Source of the DNA: Archangium lansingense
GTDB taxonomy: Bacteria > Myxococcota > Myxococcia > Myxococcales > Myxococcaceae
DNA length: 64,000 nt
NCBI RefSeq assembly: GCF_026626635.1
Contig: NZ_JAPNKA010000001.1
Span: forward strand, 3,100,001-3,164,000
Reading direction: 5' to 3'
Position 1 is the first letter of the stretch; each line of letters opens with the position of its first letter. A program made the position numbers and the translations under genes. Shown one piece after another: positions 41,854 to 50,716 of this stretch. The notes beneath the pieces were generated by a model. That model was not told the origin of the DNA and searched no databases. It worked only from the letters and a program-made list of their open reading frames with translations.

Positions 41854-42747
41854 TTACTTCAGGAAGAGGCGTCCGATGCTGCCGCGCTCCAGCGCGAGCC
41901 ACAGCGCGCCATCGGGTCCAGCGGCGATGCCGTGCGGCTCTGAGCCGGCCGTTGGAAGCGCGAACTCCGCGTAGTCACCCGCGAGGGTGAGCCTTCCGAT
42001 GTGGTTGTTGCCCCACTGGGTGAACCACAGTGCTCCGTCAGGACCCGTGACGATCGCGTGCGGCCGAGAGCCTTCACGAATCGGGTACTCCGTCACCTTT
42101 CCGTCCAGCGCGATTCGGCCGATCCGACTGGCCTGGATCTCGACGAACCACAGCGCACCGTCAGGGCCAGGCGCAATGCCAACCGGGCCGGCGCCCGCCG
42201 AAGGCAGCGGGTACTGGGTGAGCGTCCCCTCCACCGTGATTCGGCCGATGCTGTTCCCCTGGTTCTGGGTGAACCAGAGCGCCCCATCGGATCCCGGAGC
42301 GATCATGGAGGGGAAGGCTCCCGGCGTGGGAAGCGGATACTCGCGGACCTCACCGCTTGTGGTCATCCGGCCGATCTGGTTGACGCCTAGCTCGGTAAAC
42401 CAGAGTGCGCCATCAGGACCCGATGCGATTCCGAACGGGCCCGCCCCGGGTGTGGGAAGCGGGAAGAGAACAAGCTCGCCGCTCCTCGTGATTCGCCCGA
42501 GCTGATTGCCCTGGTTCAGCGTGAACCAGAGCGCGCCGTCGGGTCCCGTCGTGATGATGGCCGGACGGCTGTCCCGAGAGGGCAGCGGGAAGACCTCGAG
42601 CTCGCCGCCCACCGAGATCCTGCCGATCCTCCCCGCGGTGATCTCCGTGAACCACAACGCGCCGTCCGGCCCGCTGGTGATGCCGTACGGTCCCGTGCCG
42701 GAATCGGCGATGACGTGCTCCTCGATGCCGACGTTCAATCGGGTCAT
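41854..42747 (-). CDS. Streptogramin B lyase (Vgb)-like beta-propeller
   Basis: 297 residues, no signal peptide, close to the length of staphylococcal Vgb (299). Seven blades carry GPDGALWFTExxxxxIGRI. Residues His230, Glu270, His272 and Glu287 (SRPHAIV, SEPHGIA, ALERGSIG), with Tyr21 near the N-terminus, line up with the residues reported for Vgb catalysis and magnesium binding (around His228, Glu268/His270 and Glu284 there; recalled, not checked). Vgb opens the depsipeptide ring of streptogramin B antibiotics by an elimination reaction. Many Vgb-fold proteins are not lyases, but retention of the His/Glu set in the final blades favours activity. In a soil bacterium this would be an intrinsic resistance gene. 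Confidence 0.75.
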   Translation of the reverse strand: MTRLNVGIEEHVIADSGTGPYGITSGPDGALWFTEITAGRIGRISVGGELEVFPLPSRDSRPAIITTGPDGALWFTLNQGNQLGRITRSGELVLFPLPTPGAGPFGIASGPDGALWFTELGVNQIGRMTTSGEVREYPLPTPGAFPSMIAPGSDGALWFTQNQGNSIGRITVEGTLTQYPLPSAGAGPVGIAPGPDGALWFVEIQASRIGRIALDGKVTEYPIREGSRPHAIVTGPDGALWFTQWGNNHIGRLTLAGDYAEFALPTAGSEPHGIAAGPDGALWLALERGSIGRLFLK

Positions 42748-42784
42748 GCTGTCGACGTATCACGGGAGGCACTGGAGGTGGACT

Positions 42785-42910
42785 GTGAAGACCCGGATCG
42801 TGATTGAGCTCGAGGTCAATGAGTCGGGCATTCCCTTCGCGGAGGAAGAAGGACTCCAAGGCGGCGTCGAGCTCATCGTCGGCCAGGTCCCCCGCCGTTC
42901 TCGCCGCTGA
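42785..42910 (+). CDS. Possible small protein (41 aa)
   Basis: A 41-codon frame beginning GTG with GGAGG six bases upstream, an excellent ribosome-binding site. The peptide runs VKTRIVIELEVNESGIPFAE, ends PRRSRR, and is mixed acidic in the middle, basic at the end. It lies in the divergent space between the Vgb-like gene and the next lipoprotein and has no hit I recognise. It is short, so could be chance, but the ribosome-binding site and codon bias are in its favour. Confidence 0.4.
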   Translation: MKTRIVIELEVNESGIPFAEEEGLQGGVELIVGQVPRRSRR

Positions 42911-42914
42911 CACC

Positions 42915-43376
42915 TCAGCGCGTGGGCATCAGCGTGGAGAGCGAGCGCTCCACCCGGGCCGAGCCGGGCCCGTAATCGCGCTCCGGCGCGGTGTAGAGGA
43001 CGAGCACGAACCGGTTCTCGAGAGGAAGGAGGTACATGAGGGTCCGCGACGTGCCTTGCTGGAACTCGTAGCGCGCCACCGGTCCCGCGGGGAGCGTCCC
43101 ATCCGTCGAGTTCAGCCGCTTGCCCGGTATCGGCACACCGGCGGAAGCCAGAATCCCCTCCGGTGGCGCGGTGACCTTGGGTGTCGAGCCCTCCACCGAG
43201 CGTAGCTCCAGGCCTCCTTCGAAGCGGGCCACGGCCGGTGGGCCCGGTTCCACGGTGAGCAGGGCCATGCCCGAAGGGGGCTCGTACTGGAGTCCGAGCG
43301 TGTTGAGCTCCGTCTTGCGCGAGCAGGCCACGGCACAGGACAGGAGCAGCCACAGGAGGAGTGTGGAGCGGTTCAC
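42915..43376 (-). CDS. Hypothetical lipoprotein (153 aa)
   Basis: 153 residues with a lipoprotein signal (LLLWLLLSCAVAC). The mature part is a single small alpha/beta domain: LQYEPPSGMALLTVEPG, ARFEGGLELRSVEGSTP, YEFQQGTSRTLMYLLPLEN, RFVLVLYTAPERDYGPG. It resembles small PsbP/DcrB-like lipoproteins in strand order, but no motif is decisive. The start is taken as GTG 43376 because the signal peptide begins there; no ribosome-binding site is evident, so the start is uncertain. It is divergent from the FHA/TonB_C gene. Confidence 0.6.
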   Translation of the reverse strand: MNRSTLLLWLLLSCAVACSRKTELNTLGLQYEPPSGMALLTVEPGPPAVARFEGGLELRSVEGSTPKVTAPPEGILASAGVPIPGKRLNSTDGTLPAGPVARYEFQQGTSRTLMYLLPLENRFVLVLYTAPERDYGPGSARVERSLSTLMPTR

Positions 43377-43477
43377 GTGCGTGACTGTGCCACAGGTACG
43401 AGCTGCGGTGGCGGAACCTCGGGAACCTGTTTCCGCAGGCGGTGTCTGGTGTTTTCGCCCACGCATCGGAGGCCCCC

Positions 43478-45316
43478 ATGGCCCTTCCTGTCAGACTCAA
43501 AGTCTTCAAGGGAGACGTGCTCGTCACGTCGCGAGAGTTCGAGCGCGACATCATCAAGATTGGCCGTCTCGCATCCGCGCACCTCTGTCTGGAGGACGAG
43601 AAGGTCAGCCGCATCCACTCCATCATCGAGGCAGGGGCCGATGGCGCTCTGTCCATCACCGACATGGGCAGTGTCGGGGGCACTCACGTCAACGGCAGGC
43701 GGGTGACCAAGGGGCGCATCACCTTCGGGGATGAGATTCGGGTGGGTGACACCACCCTGCGCCTGGAGAACCCGGTGGAGGTGGCCGCGCGGAACCTCGC
43801 CTCGGCTGTCGCGAGCGCCGAGCCCGTGCCCCCCGTTGTGCCGGAGCCCGCGCAGGTGCCGGTGCCTGTTGCTCCCGTGGTGGAAGTGGCCCGCGCTCCC
43901 GTCGCGCCTTCCATCATTCCCGCCGAGCGTGTGCGCCGGAGTCCGCCGCGTAAGGCCCGGGGGCCTCTCGGGGTGAGCCTGCGCTTCATGTGGGGCGATC
44001 GGAACGTGGGCGAGTTCTTTGTCGCACCGGGCGCGCGGAAGGGCTTCAGCGTGGGCAGCGCCGCGGGCGTGGACTTCGTCATGGGCGATGCGCGGCTGGG
44101 TACTCCCCGGTTCGAGGTACTGCGCACGGATGGCCAGGGCTTCACCGTCTGCTTCACCGGCAGGATGAAAGGCGGGCTCACCCGGAGCGGGGACACGCGC
44201 GACCTGCGGGCCGTCATCGAGTCTGGGCTCACCTCGCATGAGGGCGAGGCGCATGCGCTCACCCTGGAGACGGAGGACTTCCTCTGGATGGACCTGGGCG
44301 GCGTCCGGTTGGAGGTGTGCTTCCAGCCGGTGCCCCGCCGCGCGGTGGTGCCATGGACGGACTCGCTGGACTTCACCCTCGTCAACGTCTTCCTGGTGAT
44401 GTTCTTCCTCGCGGCCTTCTTCGTCATCACCGCCGCCCATCAGGATGCGGACGCAACCGCGTATGCCGATGCGCTCTCCGGCGATTCGTCCCGGATCGCC
44501 AAACTCATCGTCAAGCCGCCCGAGGTGCAACGGAACCGGTTGCTCCAGCAGCTCGATACTCGCAAGAAGGAGAAGGAGGCCGTGCGCGAGGCGTCCAGGC
44601 CGCGCGAGGAGAAGCCCCGGACCAAGCGGGCCCCGAAGCTCGCGCGGAGCCTGCAGTTTGGCCTGAATGGGCCGAAGGGAATGCAGCGGGATGTTCGCGG
44701 CTTCGCGCGGAGCTTCTTCAAAGAGGGGAGCTCCTCCACCCTCTTCATCGGCAGCGGCTTCGCCGAGTTCATCAAGAGTTCCATGGACAAGGTCGAAGGC
44801 CCCCGGACCAGCAGTCTCGGCAACAACCTCGGTCTGCCGGGGCTGCGCGGCGAGCCTGGAAGTGGAGGGGGTGGCTCTCGCGACACCGTCGGCATCGGCA
44901 ATGATGGAATTCGCGGCCGCTCCAACGGAGAGGCTGACTATGGCGAAGGGGTGGCGCGGCTCGGCCCGAAGAAGGGCTCCACCGTGATTGTCGCCAACGA
45001 CGAGGCGCAGGTCTCCAGCCCGCTGGACCGGGAGCTCATCCGCCGCGTCATCCAGCTCAACCGCTCGCAGGTGCGCTACTGCTACGAGCACCTGCTCAAC
45101 CGCTACCCGTCGCTCTCCGGCAAGGTGTCCGTGCGGTTCGTCATCTCCGCGGAGGGCTCGGTGGTCACTTCGGACGTGGCACAGGCCACCACGGACAACT
45201 CCGAGCTGGAGAAGTGTGTGGCGGGCAAGGTGCGCGGGTGGGTCTTCCCCAAGCTCAAGGGCGGAGGGCGCGTTGTGGTGACGTACCCGTTCCTCTTCAA
45301 GCCGGCCGGGGAGTAG
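43478..45316 (+). CDS. FHA-domain, TM, AgmX/PglI (TonB_C-like) protein, GltG-like
   Basis: 612 residues. FHA domain at about 1-100: IKIGRLASAHLCLEDEKVSR, then IHSIIE and GGTHVNGRRV, the phosphothreonine-binding signature. A Pro/Val linker follows, then a second beta-domain (about 162-285), a membrane helix at about 298-320 (FTLVNVFLVMFFLAAFFVIT), a basic coiled coil, a Gly-rich stretch, and a C-terminal domain of about 100 residues (LIRRVIQLNRSQVRYCYEHL, KVSVRFVISAEGSVVTSDVA, ELEKCVAGKVRGWVFPKLKG). This is the plan of GltG from the Agl/Glt gliding machinery: FHA inside, TonB_C outside. No other glt genes are near. ATG follows ATCGGAGG. A role in motility or another TonB-like process is inferred. 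Confidence 0.82.
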   Translation: MALPVRLKVFKGDVLVTSREFERDIIKIGRLASAHLCLEDEKVSRIHSIIEAGADGALSITDMGSVGGTHVNGRRVTKGRITFGDEIRVGDTTLRLENPVEVAARNLASAVASAEPVPPVVPEPAQVPVPVAPVVEVARAPVAPSIIPAERVRRSPPRKARGPLGVSLRFMWGDRNVGEFFVAPGARKGFSVGSAAGVDFVMGDARLGTPRFEVLRTDGQGFTVCFTGRMKGGLTRSGDTRDLRAVIESGLTSHEGEAHALTLETEDFLWMDLGGVRLEVCFQPVPRRAVVPWTDSLDFTLVNVFLVMFFLAAFFVITAAHQDADATAYADALSGDSSRIAKLIVKPPEVQRNRLLQQLDTRKKEKEAVREASRPREEKPRTKRAPKLARSLQFGLNGPKGMQRDVRGFARSFFKEGSSSTLFIGSGFAEFIKSSMDKVEGPRTSSLGNNLGLPGLRGEPGSGGGGSRDTVGIGNDGIRGRSNGEADYGEGVARLGPKKGSTVIVANDEAQVSSPLDRELIRRVIQLNRSQVRYCYEHLLNRYPSLSGKVSVRFVISAEGSVVTSDVAQATTDNSELEKCVAGKVRGWVFPKLKGGGRVVVTYPFLFKPAGE

Positions 45317-45371
45317 CGCTCGGCAACCCGTTCGAGCGCCGTCCCCTGAAGCTCCTGCTCTTCAACGGCGG

Positions 45372-45391
45372 CGGGCGGTGCGTGCCGCCCG
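45372..45391. terminator. Possible hairpin between convergent genes
   Basis: A 7-bp stem (45372-45378 with 45385-45391) with a 6-base loop lies between the FHA gene and the convergent NGLAF lipoprotein gene. GC-rich, with no U-tract; it may end transcription in both directions. Confidence 0.35.
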
Positions 45392-45399
45392 GCGGTGGC

Positions 45400-46323
45400 T
45401 CAGAAGAGGCAGATGCCGCAGTCCAGGGTGCAATGTGTGGTGCTCAGCCCGATGCCGCAGGACTCGGTGAACTGGCACTTGCGGTCACCACACGTGTAGA
45501 TGTCCCGGGGGTGGATGCGGGTGGTGATGGGGGCGTAGGTGATGCCGTTGCGCGTGCACTGCGTGTAGTACGTGTTCGTGGGGTCGCGCGTGCAGCTCGC
45601 GGCACAGCTTCCCGCCTGGACGATGGGAGCGCAGGCACCAGCCCTGCCCAGGGCACATGCCCGCACGCTGCTCTCATGGCTGCCCAGAGGCCTGTCGTCG
45701 TTGCCGGCGAAGACGCCCTCGTTGGTGAAGAGGTTGCCGAAGAAGCAGCCCTCCCGCTGCGAGAACTCCTGGAGCTCCGCTGGCGTGGTGGCGATGGACT
45801 CTCCCCGCGCGTTCCTTCCCTGCACGGAGATGGCGACACGGCGCCCGAACTTGTTGACGTGGGCGGCCAGGCACGCGGAGACGAGTTGCTGCTCCGTCAC
45901 AGTCGCAGGCTGTCCACTGGCCCAGTCCGGGGCCAGCCCCAGCGAGCCCTGCCAGACGTACGTTCTCCCCTTGCTATCCGTGAACGTGCGCGTCTCTCCA
46001 GCTTTCACGGCACAGGTGACGACGTACCGCATGACCGTCGCGGCCAGCGAGTCGTTCTGGTTGAACCAGGCCGAGAACTCGGCGCTGGTCAGCCCGTTGA
46101 AGGCGAGGCCATTGAAGGCCAGCCCGTTGAAGGCGAGGCCATTGAAGGCCAGCCCGTTGAGCGTCGCGCTGTTGGTGGACTGGAGCTCCTGCTCCTGCTG
46201 GGCAAGCTCCTCCTGGTGCTCGGGGATGGCCTCCACCGGGTTGCAGGCCACGGCGGCCAGCAGCAGCAGCACCGTGGTGCCTCGACGGATACCGCGGGTC
46301 CTCCGAGTTGCTGTGGTCTCCAT
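45400..46323 (-). CDS. Lipoprotein with NGLAF pentapeptide repeats and Cys-rich C-terminus
   Basis: 307 residues. Lipoprotein signal (VLLLLAAVAC) followed by an E/Q-rich linker and about four NGLAF units (NGLAFNGLAFNGLAFNGL), then a globular domain (EFSAWFNQNDSLAATVMRYV, WQGSLGLAPDWASGQPATV, GRRVAISVQGRNARGESIAT). The C-terminal 110 residues have about 14 cysteines (GCFFGNLF, CALGRAGACAP, SCAASCTRD, CTLDCGICLF), suggesting a disulfide-rich secreted domain. Short NGLx repeats recur in myxobacterial secreted proteins; their role is unknown. ATG 46323 follows GAGGGGGA. Confidence 0.75.
   Translation of the reverse strand: METTATRRTRGIRRGTTVLLLLAAVACNPVEAIPEHQEELAQQEQELQSTNSATLNGLAFNGLAFNGLAFNGLAFNGLTSAEFSAWFNQNDSLAATVMRYVVTCAVKAGETRTFTDSKGRTYVWQGSLGLAPDWASGQPATVTEQQLVSACLAAHVNKFGRRVAISVQGRNARGESIATTPAELQEFSQREGCFFGNLFTNEGVFAGNDDRPLGSHESSVRACALGRAGACAPIVQAGSCAASCTRDPTNTYYTQCTRNGITYAPITTRIHPRDIYTCGDRKCQFTESCGIGLSTTHCTLDCGICLF
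46091..46160 (+). repeat. 30-bp tandem repeat inside the NGLAF lipoprotein gene
   Basis: Two perfect 30-bp copies (46091-46120, 46121-46150) plus 10 bases of a third. Each 30-mer is itself a diverged pair of 15-mers encoding NGLAF. The identity of the copies implies recent duplication. Confidence 0.85.
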
Positions 46324-46536
46324 GCGTTTCCCCCTCGAGTGGCTGGGTGTGTTCAGAAACTGGCCATGGACGAAAATGCAGCTATTCGAGCAATTCATGT
46401 AAGGGGTGTTCGTCAGTTCGCTGCCCGGGTGTCACTTCTGGATGTTTCGGGCGTAGCGGGGCGGACAGTTCACGAGGATTCCGTTCGCCGCCGGACGCTT
46501 GGGTAGGATGGGGACGCCGTCAGGGAGGACGGCCCC

Positions 46537-47490
46537 ATGTCCGCACCCAAGCAACAGACCGCGTCCATGTTCGTCGACTTCGAGCGCGAGGCGTGGAGGG
46601 CTCTGCGCGCCGCGACCCCGCTGCTTCTCAGCGCGGAGGAGGTCGAGGGCCTGCGTGGGCTCGGGGAGCATCTGGACCTCGAGGAGGTGGCGGACGTCTA
46701 CCTGCCGCTCTCCCGGTTGCTCAACCTGCATGTGGCCGCGACGCAGAGCCTCTGGACGGCGCAGCAGGCGTTCCTCGGCGGCTTCGCCCAGAAGGTGCCC
46801 TTCATCATCGGCATCGCGGGCAGCGTCGCGGTGGGCAAGAGCACCACGGCGCGCATCCTCCAGGCGCTGCTGTCCCGGTGGCCGGACCATCCGCACGTGG
46901 AGCTTGTCACCACGGACGGGTTCCTGTTCCCCAACCGCGTGCTCACCGAGCGCAACCTCATGCACCGCAAGGGCTTCCCGGAGAGCTATGACCGGCGCGC
47001 CTTGGTGCGCTTCCTCGCCGAGCTCAAGTCCGGTCGCGCCGAGGTGTCCGCGCCCGTCTACTCGCACCTCGTCTACGACATCGTCCCCGGCGAGGCGGTG
47101 GTGCTGCGGCGGCCGGACATCGTCATCCTCGAGGGGCTCAACGTCCTGCAGACGGGGCCGGTGGAGGGCGGGAAGCTGCCACAGACCTTCCTGTCGGACT
47201 TCTTCGACTTCTCCATCTACGTAGACGCGAGCGAGCAGGACATTCGCCGCTGGTACGTGGATCGCTTCCTCCACCTGCGGCAGACGGCGTTCCGCGATGA
47301 GCGCTCCTTCTTCCGGCGCTTCGCCGAGTTCACCGAGGAGCAGGCCATCGCGCGCGCCGAGTCCGTGTGGGGGGAGATCAACGGACCCAACCTGGCGCAG
47401 AACATCGCGCCCACCCGCTCGCGCGCACGGCTCATCCTCGTGAAGGGTGCGGACCACAAGGTGCGCCGCGTCCGCCTGCGGAAGATCTAG
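46537..47490 (+). CDS. coaA: Type I pantothenate kinase
   Basis: 317 residues, the normal length for CoaA, which phosphorylates pantothenate as the first step of coenzyme A synthesis. Seen: [15 protein letters not shown], the P-loop [12 protein letters not shown] (about 92-103), [58 protein letters not shown], and [20 protein letters not shown] with the downstream [17 protein letters not shown]. These are the full set of type I motifs. ATG 46537 follows GGGAGG. The enzyme is usually feedback-inhibited by CoA. Stand-alone gene with a TPR protein 15 bases downstream. Confidence 0.97.
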   Translation: MSAPKQQTASMFVDFEREAWRALRAATPLLLSAEEVEGLRGLGEHLDLEEVADVYLPLSRLLNLHVAATQSLWTAQQAFLGGFAQKVPFIIGIAGSVAVGKSTTARILQALLSRWPDHPHVELVTTDGFLFPNRVLTERNLMHRKGFPESYDRRALVRFLAELKSGRAEVSAPVYSHLVYDIVPGEAVVLRRPDIVILEGLNVLQTGPVEGGKLPQTFLSDFFDFSIYVDASEQDIRRWYVDRFLHLRQTAFRDERSFFRRFAEFTEEQAIARAESVWGEINGPNLAQNIAPTRSRARLILVKGADHKVRRVRLRKI

Positions 47491-47505
47491 CTCGAAGGGT
47501 TCATC

Positions 47506-48450
47506 ATGAAGTCTTCTCGTTCGCTCCTCCTCGTCCCCGCCGTCCTCCTGCTGTTCGTGCCTCCTGCCCTCGCGTGCCTGTGGGACAGCGACACCCTGAA
47601 GGAAGAGTCCATTGGTCTCGACGAGGTTGCCGCCGTGGTTCGGGGGCGGATCCTCAAGCACTCGACCACCTTCTATGAGCGCAAGGTGGCCTACACGCTG
47701 CCGTTGCTGGAGCAGGCAGATGTGAAGCCCGAGCGGTATGACGATCTCGCGGTGGCGTACGAGAAGCTCGGCCGCACCCAGGAGGCCATCGCGACGATGG
47801 AGGCCAAGGAGAAGCGCTTCCCCGGCCTGTACACCACGGCGGCCAACCTCGGCACCTTCTATGCCCACGCGGGCGATTACACGCGGGGGCTCGAGGAGCT
47901 GCGCCGCGCCATCGCCATCAACCCGGACGCCCACTTCGGCCGCGAGAAGTACCAGGTGAAGGCCATCGAGTACCTGCAACGGCTGGCTGTCACTCCCGAG
48001 CTCGTCCAGAAGGAGGAGCTGCTCGGCCTTCCGCTCGACCCGGGTGACTATCTCTTCGTCATGAATCCGAAGGAGGCCAGGCTGGGGCGGAAGAGACCCG
48101 AGCTTTCCAAGGACGTCCTGCAGGGCCTCGTGGGGATGATCCGCTTCGGCAGCGGCGAGAAGAGCCCGCACCTGTGGTTCAGCCTGGGCATGGCGCTGGC
48201 GTGGAATGGCCACAAGAACCTTGCCCTCCGCGCGATGCGCCGTGCGGAGCTCCTCGGCCATCCCCTGGCCAGTGAGCACGCCGAGCAGCTGTTTCGCACC
48301 ATCAAGCCCTACGCCGACAAGGACTGGGGGAAGGTCAAGGCCGAGCTCGACTCAGAGTGGGCCAAGGGGCAAGCCTGGGCCCAGGAGAAGCAGCGCCAGG
48401 AGGATGCGCTGCTCGCCAAGGGCAAGGAGAAGCAGGTCTTCGGCTACTAA
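47506..48450 (+). CDS. Secreted TPR protein
   Basis: 314 residues with a signal peptide (LLLVPAVLLLFVPPALA). Tetratricopeptide units at about 78-150 (DLAVAYEKLGRTQEAIATME, NLGTFYAHAGDYTRGLEELR, AIAINPDAH) and 205-250 (LWFSLGMALAWNGHKNLALR). The C-terminus is a charged coil (AWAQEKQRQEDALLAKGKEK). It follows coaA closely and may be co-transcribed, though the functions look unrelated. Its stop overlaps the stop of the convergent amidohydrolase gene by four bases. No further role can be given. Confidence 0.72.
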   Translation: MKSSRSLLLVPAVLLLFVPPALACLWDSDTLKEESIGLDEVAAVVRGRILKHSTTFYERKVAYTLPLLEQADVKPERYDDLAVAYEKLGRTQEAIATMEAKEKRFPGLYTTAANLGTFYAHAGDYTRGLEELRRAIAINPDAHFGREKYQVKAIEYLQRLAVTPELVQKEELLGLPLDPGDYLFVMNPKEARLGRKRPELSKDVLQGLVGMIRFGSGEKSPHLWFSLGMALAWNGHKNLALRAMRRAELLGHPLASEHAEQLFRTIKPYADKDWGKVKAELDSEWAKGQAWAQEKQRQEDALLAKGKEKQVFGY

Positions 48451-50198
48451 GCGCCGCTCCCCACGCGCAGCACGCGCCCGAAGCCCCTCTCCCGGCCCAG
48501 CGCGGGCGTGGGCACTCCCCCGTCCACCGCGAGCCGGCCGTTGATGAGCACCGTCTCCACGGCGCCACCGTTCTGGTTCACCAGCCGCACGAAGCCGTCG
48601 AAGCCCTCCATCGACGACTCCTGGGGCACGTCCAGTCCTTCACTGAGTCGCTCCGGGTCCAGCACCACCACGTCGGCCCTCCGGCCCGGCGCGAGTGTGC
48701 CGGCGTCCAGCCCGAGCCAGTCCGCTATCTCCCCCGTGAGTCGGTGTACCGCGCGCTCCATGGGCATCACGGGCTCTCCGCGCTGCTCCGCCTCGCGCAC
48801 CAGCCGCAGCATCCGCAGCGGGAAGTTGTAGTGCGCCATGTTGCGCAGGTGCGCCCCCGCATCCGAGAAGCCGATGAGCACGTCCGGGTGGCTCACGATG
48901 GACTCCAGCTCCCGCGGCCGGTCATTGGCCATCACCGTGTACCAGCGCAGCTCCGGGCCGTAGCGCGCTACCAGGTCCAGGAAGGTGTCCACCACGTTCT
49001 GTCCTCGCTCTTGGGCAATGTCCGCGAACGAGCGGCCCACCAGTGTGGCGTCCGGCGCTTTCAGCACTCGCGACTGGTTGAAGTCCCGGTGGAACACCTT
49101 GGGCAGCAGCTTGCTCTTCCACTGCCGCTTGAACCACGCCCGGTACTTCGCGTCCTCCAGCAGCCGCTTGCGCTCCACCGCGTCCTGCAGGTGCAGCGCC
49201 GCAGCTCCCGCGCCGAACTCCTCGAAGACCACCAGGTCGATGCCGTCCGACCACAGGTCGAAGATCTCCGGCAGCGCCTGCCAGCGGAAGTCCGCCTTCA
49301 GCACCCGGTTGAAGAAGCGCGACGCCAGGCCAATCAGCCGGTGCAGTCCTCGGGTGGCGCGCGTATCCATCATGGAGATGACCGTCGTCTTCAGCGGCTG
49401 GCGCAGCAGCCCCACGCTCTCCCACAGGAAGAGGAGGACGTTCACCTTGGTGGTGATGTTGGGCACGCCCTGGAAGACGCGGCGCCGCTCGCGGAGGATG
49501 CGCGTGAAGCGGCGGTACTCGGACCAGCTCGCGAAGGTGGAGGGCAGGGGACGGCTGCGGATGGAGCGGCTGCCGCCAATCTTGTCCCACGGCAGCGTCA
49601 TGATGGAGAGGCCGGCGTAGCCCTCGTCGAGCCCCTCGCGCAGCAGCGCCTCCATTCGGGCCAGCTCCTCGGACGAGGGCTTCACCGCAGGGTCCAGGCT
49701 GCGCTCCAGTCCCATCACGTGCGCCCGGATGGCCGAGTGGCCCACGAACGAGCCCACGTTGGGTCCCAGCGGCATCCCGTCCAGGTGGGTGAAGTACTCG
49801 CCCAGGGTCTCCCAGTCCTTCTTGCGCTCGAGCAGCGAGCGCACCGTGTCGTAGGGAATGGCCTCCACGCGGCAGAACTGGTCGGCGAGGTCCTCGGGTG
49901 TGCCCACCGCGAGGCTGAGTGAGCAGCTCCCCACCATCACCGAGGTGACGCCGTGGCGCACGGACTCGGAGAGCGAGGGGGCCAGCTCCACCTCGGCGTC
50001 GTAGTGGGTGTGCAGGTCGATGAACCCGGGCATCACCCAGCGGCCCGTGGCGTCGATGACGCGCGTGTCCGGCCCCGCGGGCAGGGGTGATTCGCTGATG
50101 GTCCGCACCCGTCCGTCGCGGATGCCCAGGTGCCGCACGCGGGGTGGGTTGCCGTGTCCATCGAAGAAGAGGCCGTTGGAGATGACGAGCTCGTCCAT
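48447..50198 (-). CDS. N-acyl-D-amino-acid deacylase-like amidohydrolase
   Basis: 583 residues of the D-aminoacylase/amidohydrolase-3 family: an N-terminal small beta-domain (LVISNGLFFDGHGNPPRVRH), HTH at 63-65 plus Asp67 (PGFIDLHTHYDAEV) as the metal site, the second part VMVGSCSLSLAVGTPEDLAD, a His-bearing LYFGHSAIRAHVMG-like segment (VGHSAIRAHVMGLERSL) and FSDAGAHLRNMAHYNF, with the catalytic Asp in GFSDAGAH. The end GTLAPGRRADVVVLDPERL is typical. These enzymes deacylate D-amino acids or related N-acyl compounds; the true substrate is uncertain. Divergent from a cupin gene. Confidence 0.88.
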   Translation of the reverse strand: MDELVISNGLFFDGHGNPPRVRHLGIRDGRVRTISESPLPAGPDTRVIDATGRWVMPGFIDLHTHYDAEVELAPSLSESVRHGVTSVMVGSCSLSLAVGTPEDLADQFCRVEAIPYDTVRSLLERKKDWETLGEYFTHLDGMPLGPNVGSFVGHSAIRAHVMGLERSLDPAVKPSSEELARMEALLREGLDEGYAGLSIMTLPWDKIGGSRSIRSRPLPSTFASWSEYRRFTRILRERRRVFQGVPNITTKVNVLLFLWESVGLLRQPLKTTVISMMDTRATRGLHRLIGLASRFFNRVLKADFRWQALPEIFDLWSDGIDLVVFEEFGAGAAALHLQDAVERKRLLEDAKYRAWFKRQWKSKLLPKVFHRDFNQSRVLKAPDATLVGRSFADIAQERGQNVVDTFLDLVARYGPELRWYTVMANDRPRELESIVSHPDVLIGFSDAGAHLRNMAHYNFPLRMLRLVREAEQRGEPVMPMERAVHRLTGEIADWLGLDAGTLAPGRRADVVVLDPERLSEGLDVPQESSMEGFDGFVRLVNQNGGAVETVLINGRLAVDGGVPTPALGRERGFGRVLRVGSGA

Positions 50199-50326
50199 GG
50201 GGCCCTACCCTAGCCTCCTTGGCTCCTGCTTCCAGCCCGGAGCTGTCCCTACCTTTCCCTGAATGGCGATCGTCCGGGTCCTCAGGCGCGTACCGTGTCT
50301 CGCCCGCGGTCGCGGAGGTGCACGCC

Positions 50327-50716
50327 ATGAGCCAACTCGTCATCAAGAAGTTCGCACAGCCCGATGAGCGGCGACCTTTCCTCTCGCACGGGCATTTGGA
50401 TCTCCTTCATCTCGGCAGCAGTAACATTGGGATGGGAGTCTTCGAGCCAGGCTGGAAGTGGTCGAAGGACGTCCAGCCCATCGCCGGTACGCGGAGCTGC
50501 CAGTCCGCTCACTCGTGTTACGTCGTCTCCGGGAGCATGGAGGTCGTCATGGACGACGGCACCCGGTCCCTGCTCATCGCGGGCGATGTGGCCTACATTC
50601 CGCCAGGGCATGACGCGTGGGTGGTTGGCGACGAGACCTGCCTGCTGTTGGACTTCGAGGGGATGGCCGACTACGCGCGGCGCGAGACGTCCCAGCCCTC
50701 GCCGTCCATGCAGTAG
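50327..50716 (+). CDS. Cupin-domain protein
   Basis: 129 residues, a single cupin: GVFEPGWKWSKDVQPIAGT, SCYVVSGSMEVVMDDGTRSL, LIAGDVAYIPPGHDAWVVGD. The motif-1 histidines are partly kept (SAHSCYVVSG) and the second motif reads PPGHDAW, so it could bind a metal. Such small cupins act as ligand-binding regulators or in lignin- and lipid-related metabolism. ATG 50327 follows GGAGG. Divergent from the amidohydrolase gene, 128 bases apart. Confidence 0.8.
   Translation: MSQLVIKKFAQPDERRPFLSHGHLDLLHLGSSNIGMGVFEPGWKWSKDVQPIAGTRSCQSAHSCYVVSGSMEVVMDDGTRSLLIAGDVAYIPPGHDAWVVGDETCLLLDFEGMADYARRETSQPSPSMQ

Noticed and set aside
46091..46160. Tandem 30-bp repeat as a CRISPR-like array
   Set aside because: The copies are directly adjacent without spacers and encode protein repeats in frame.
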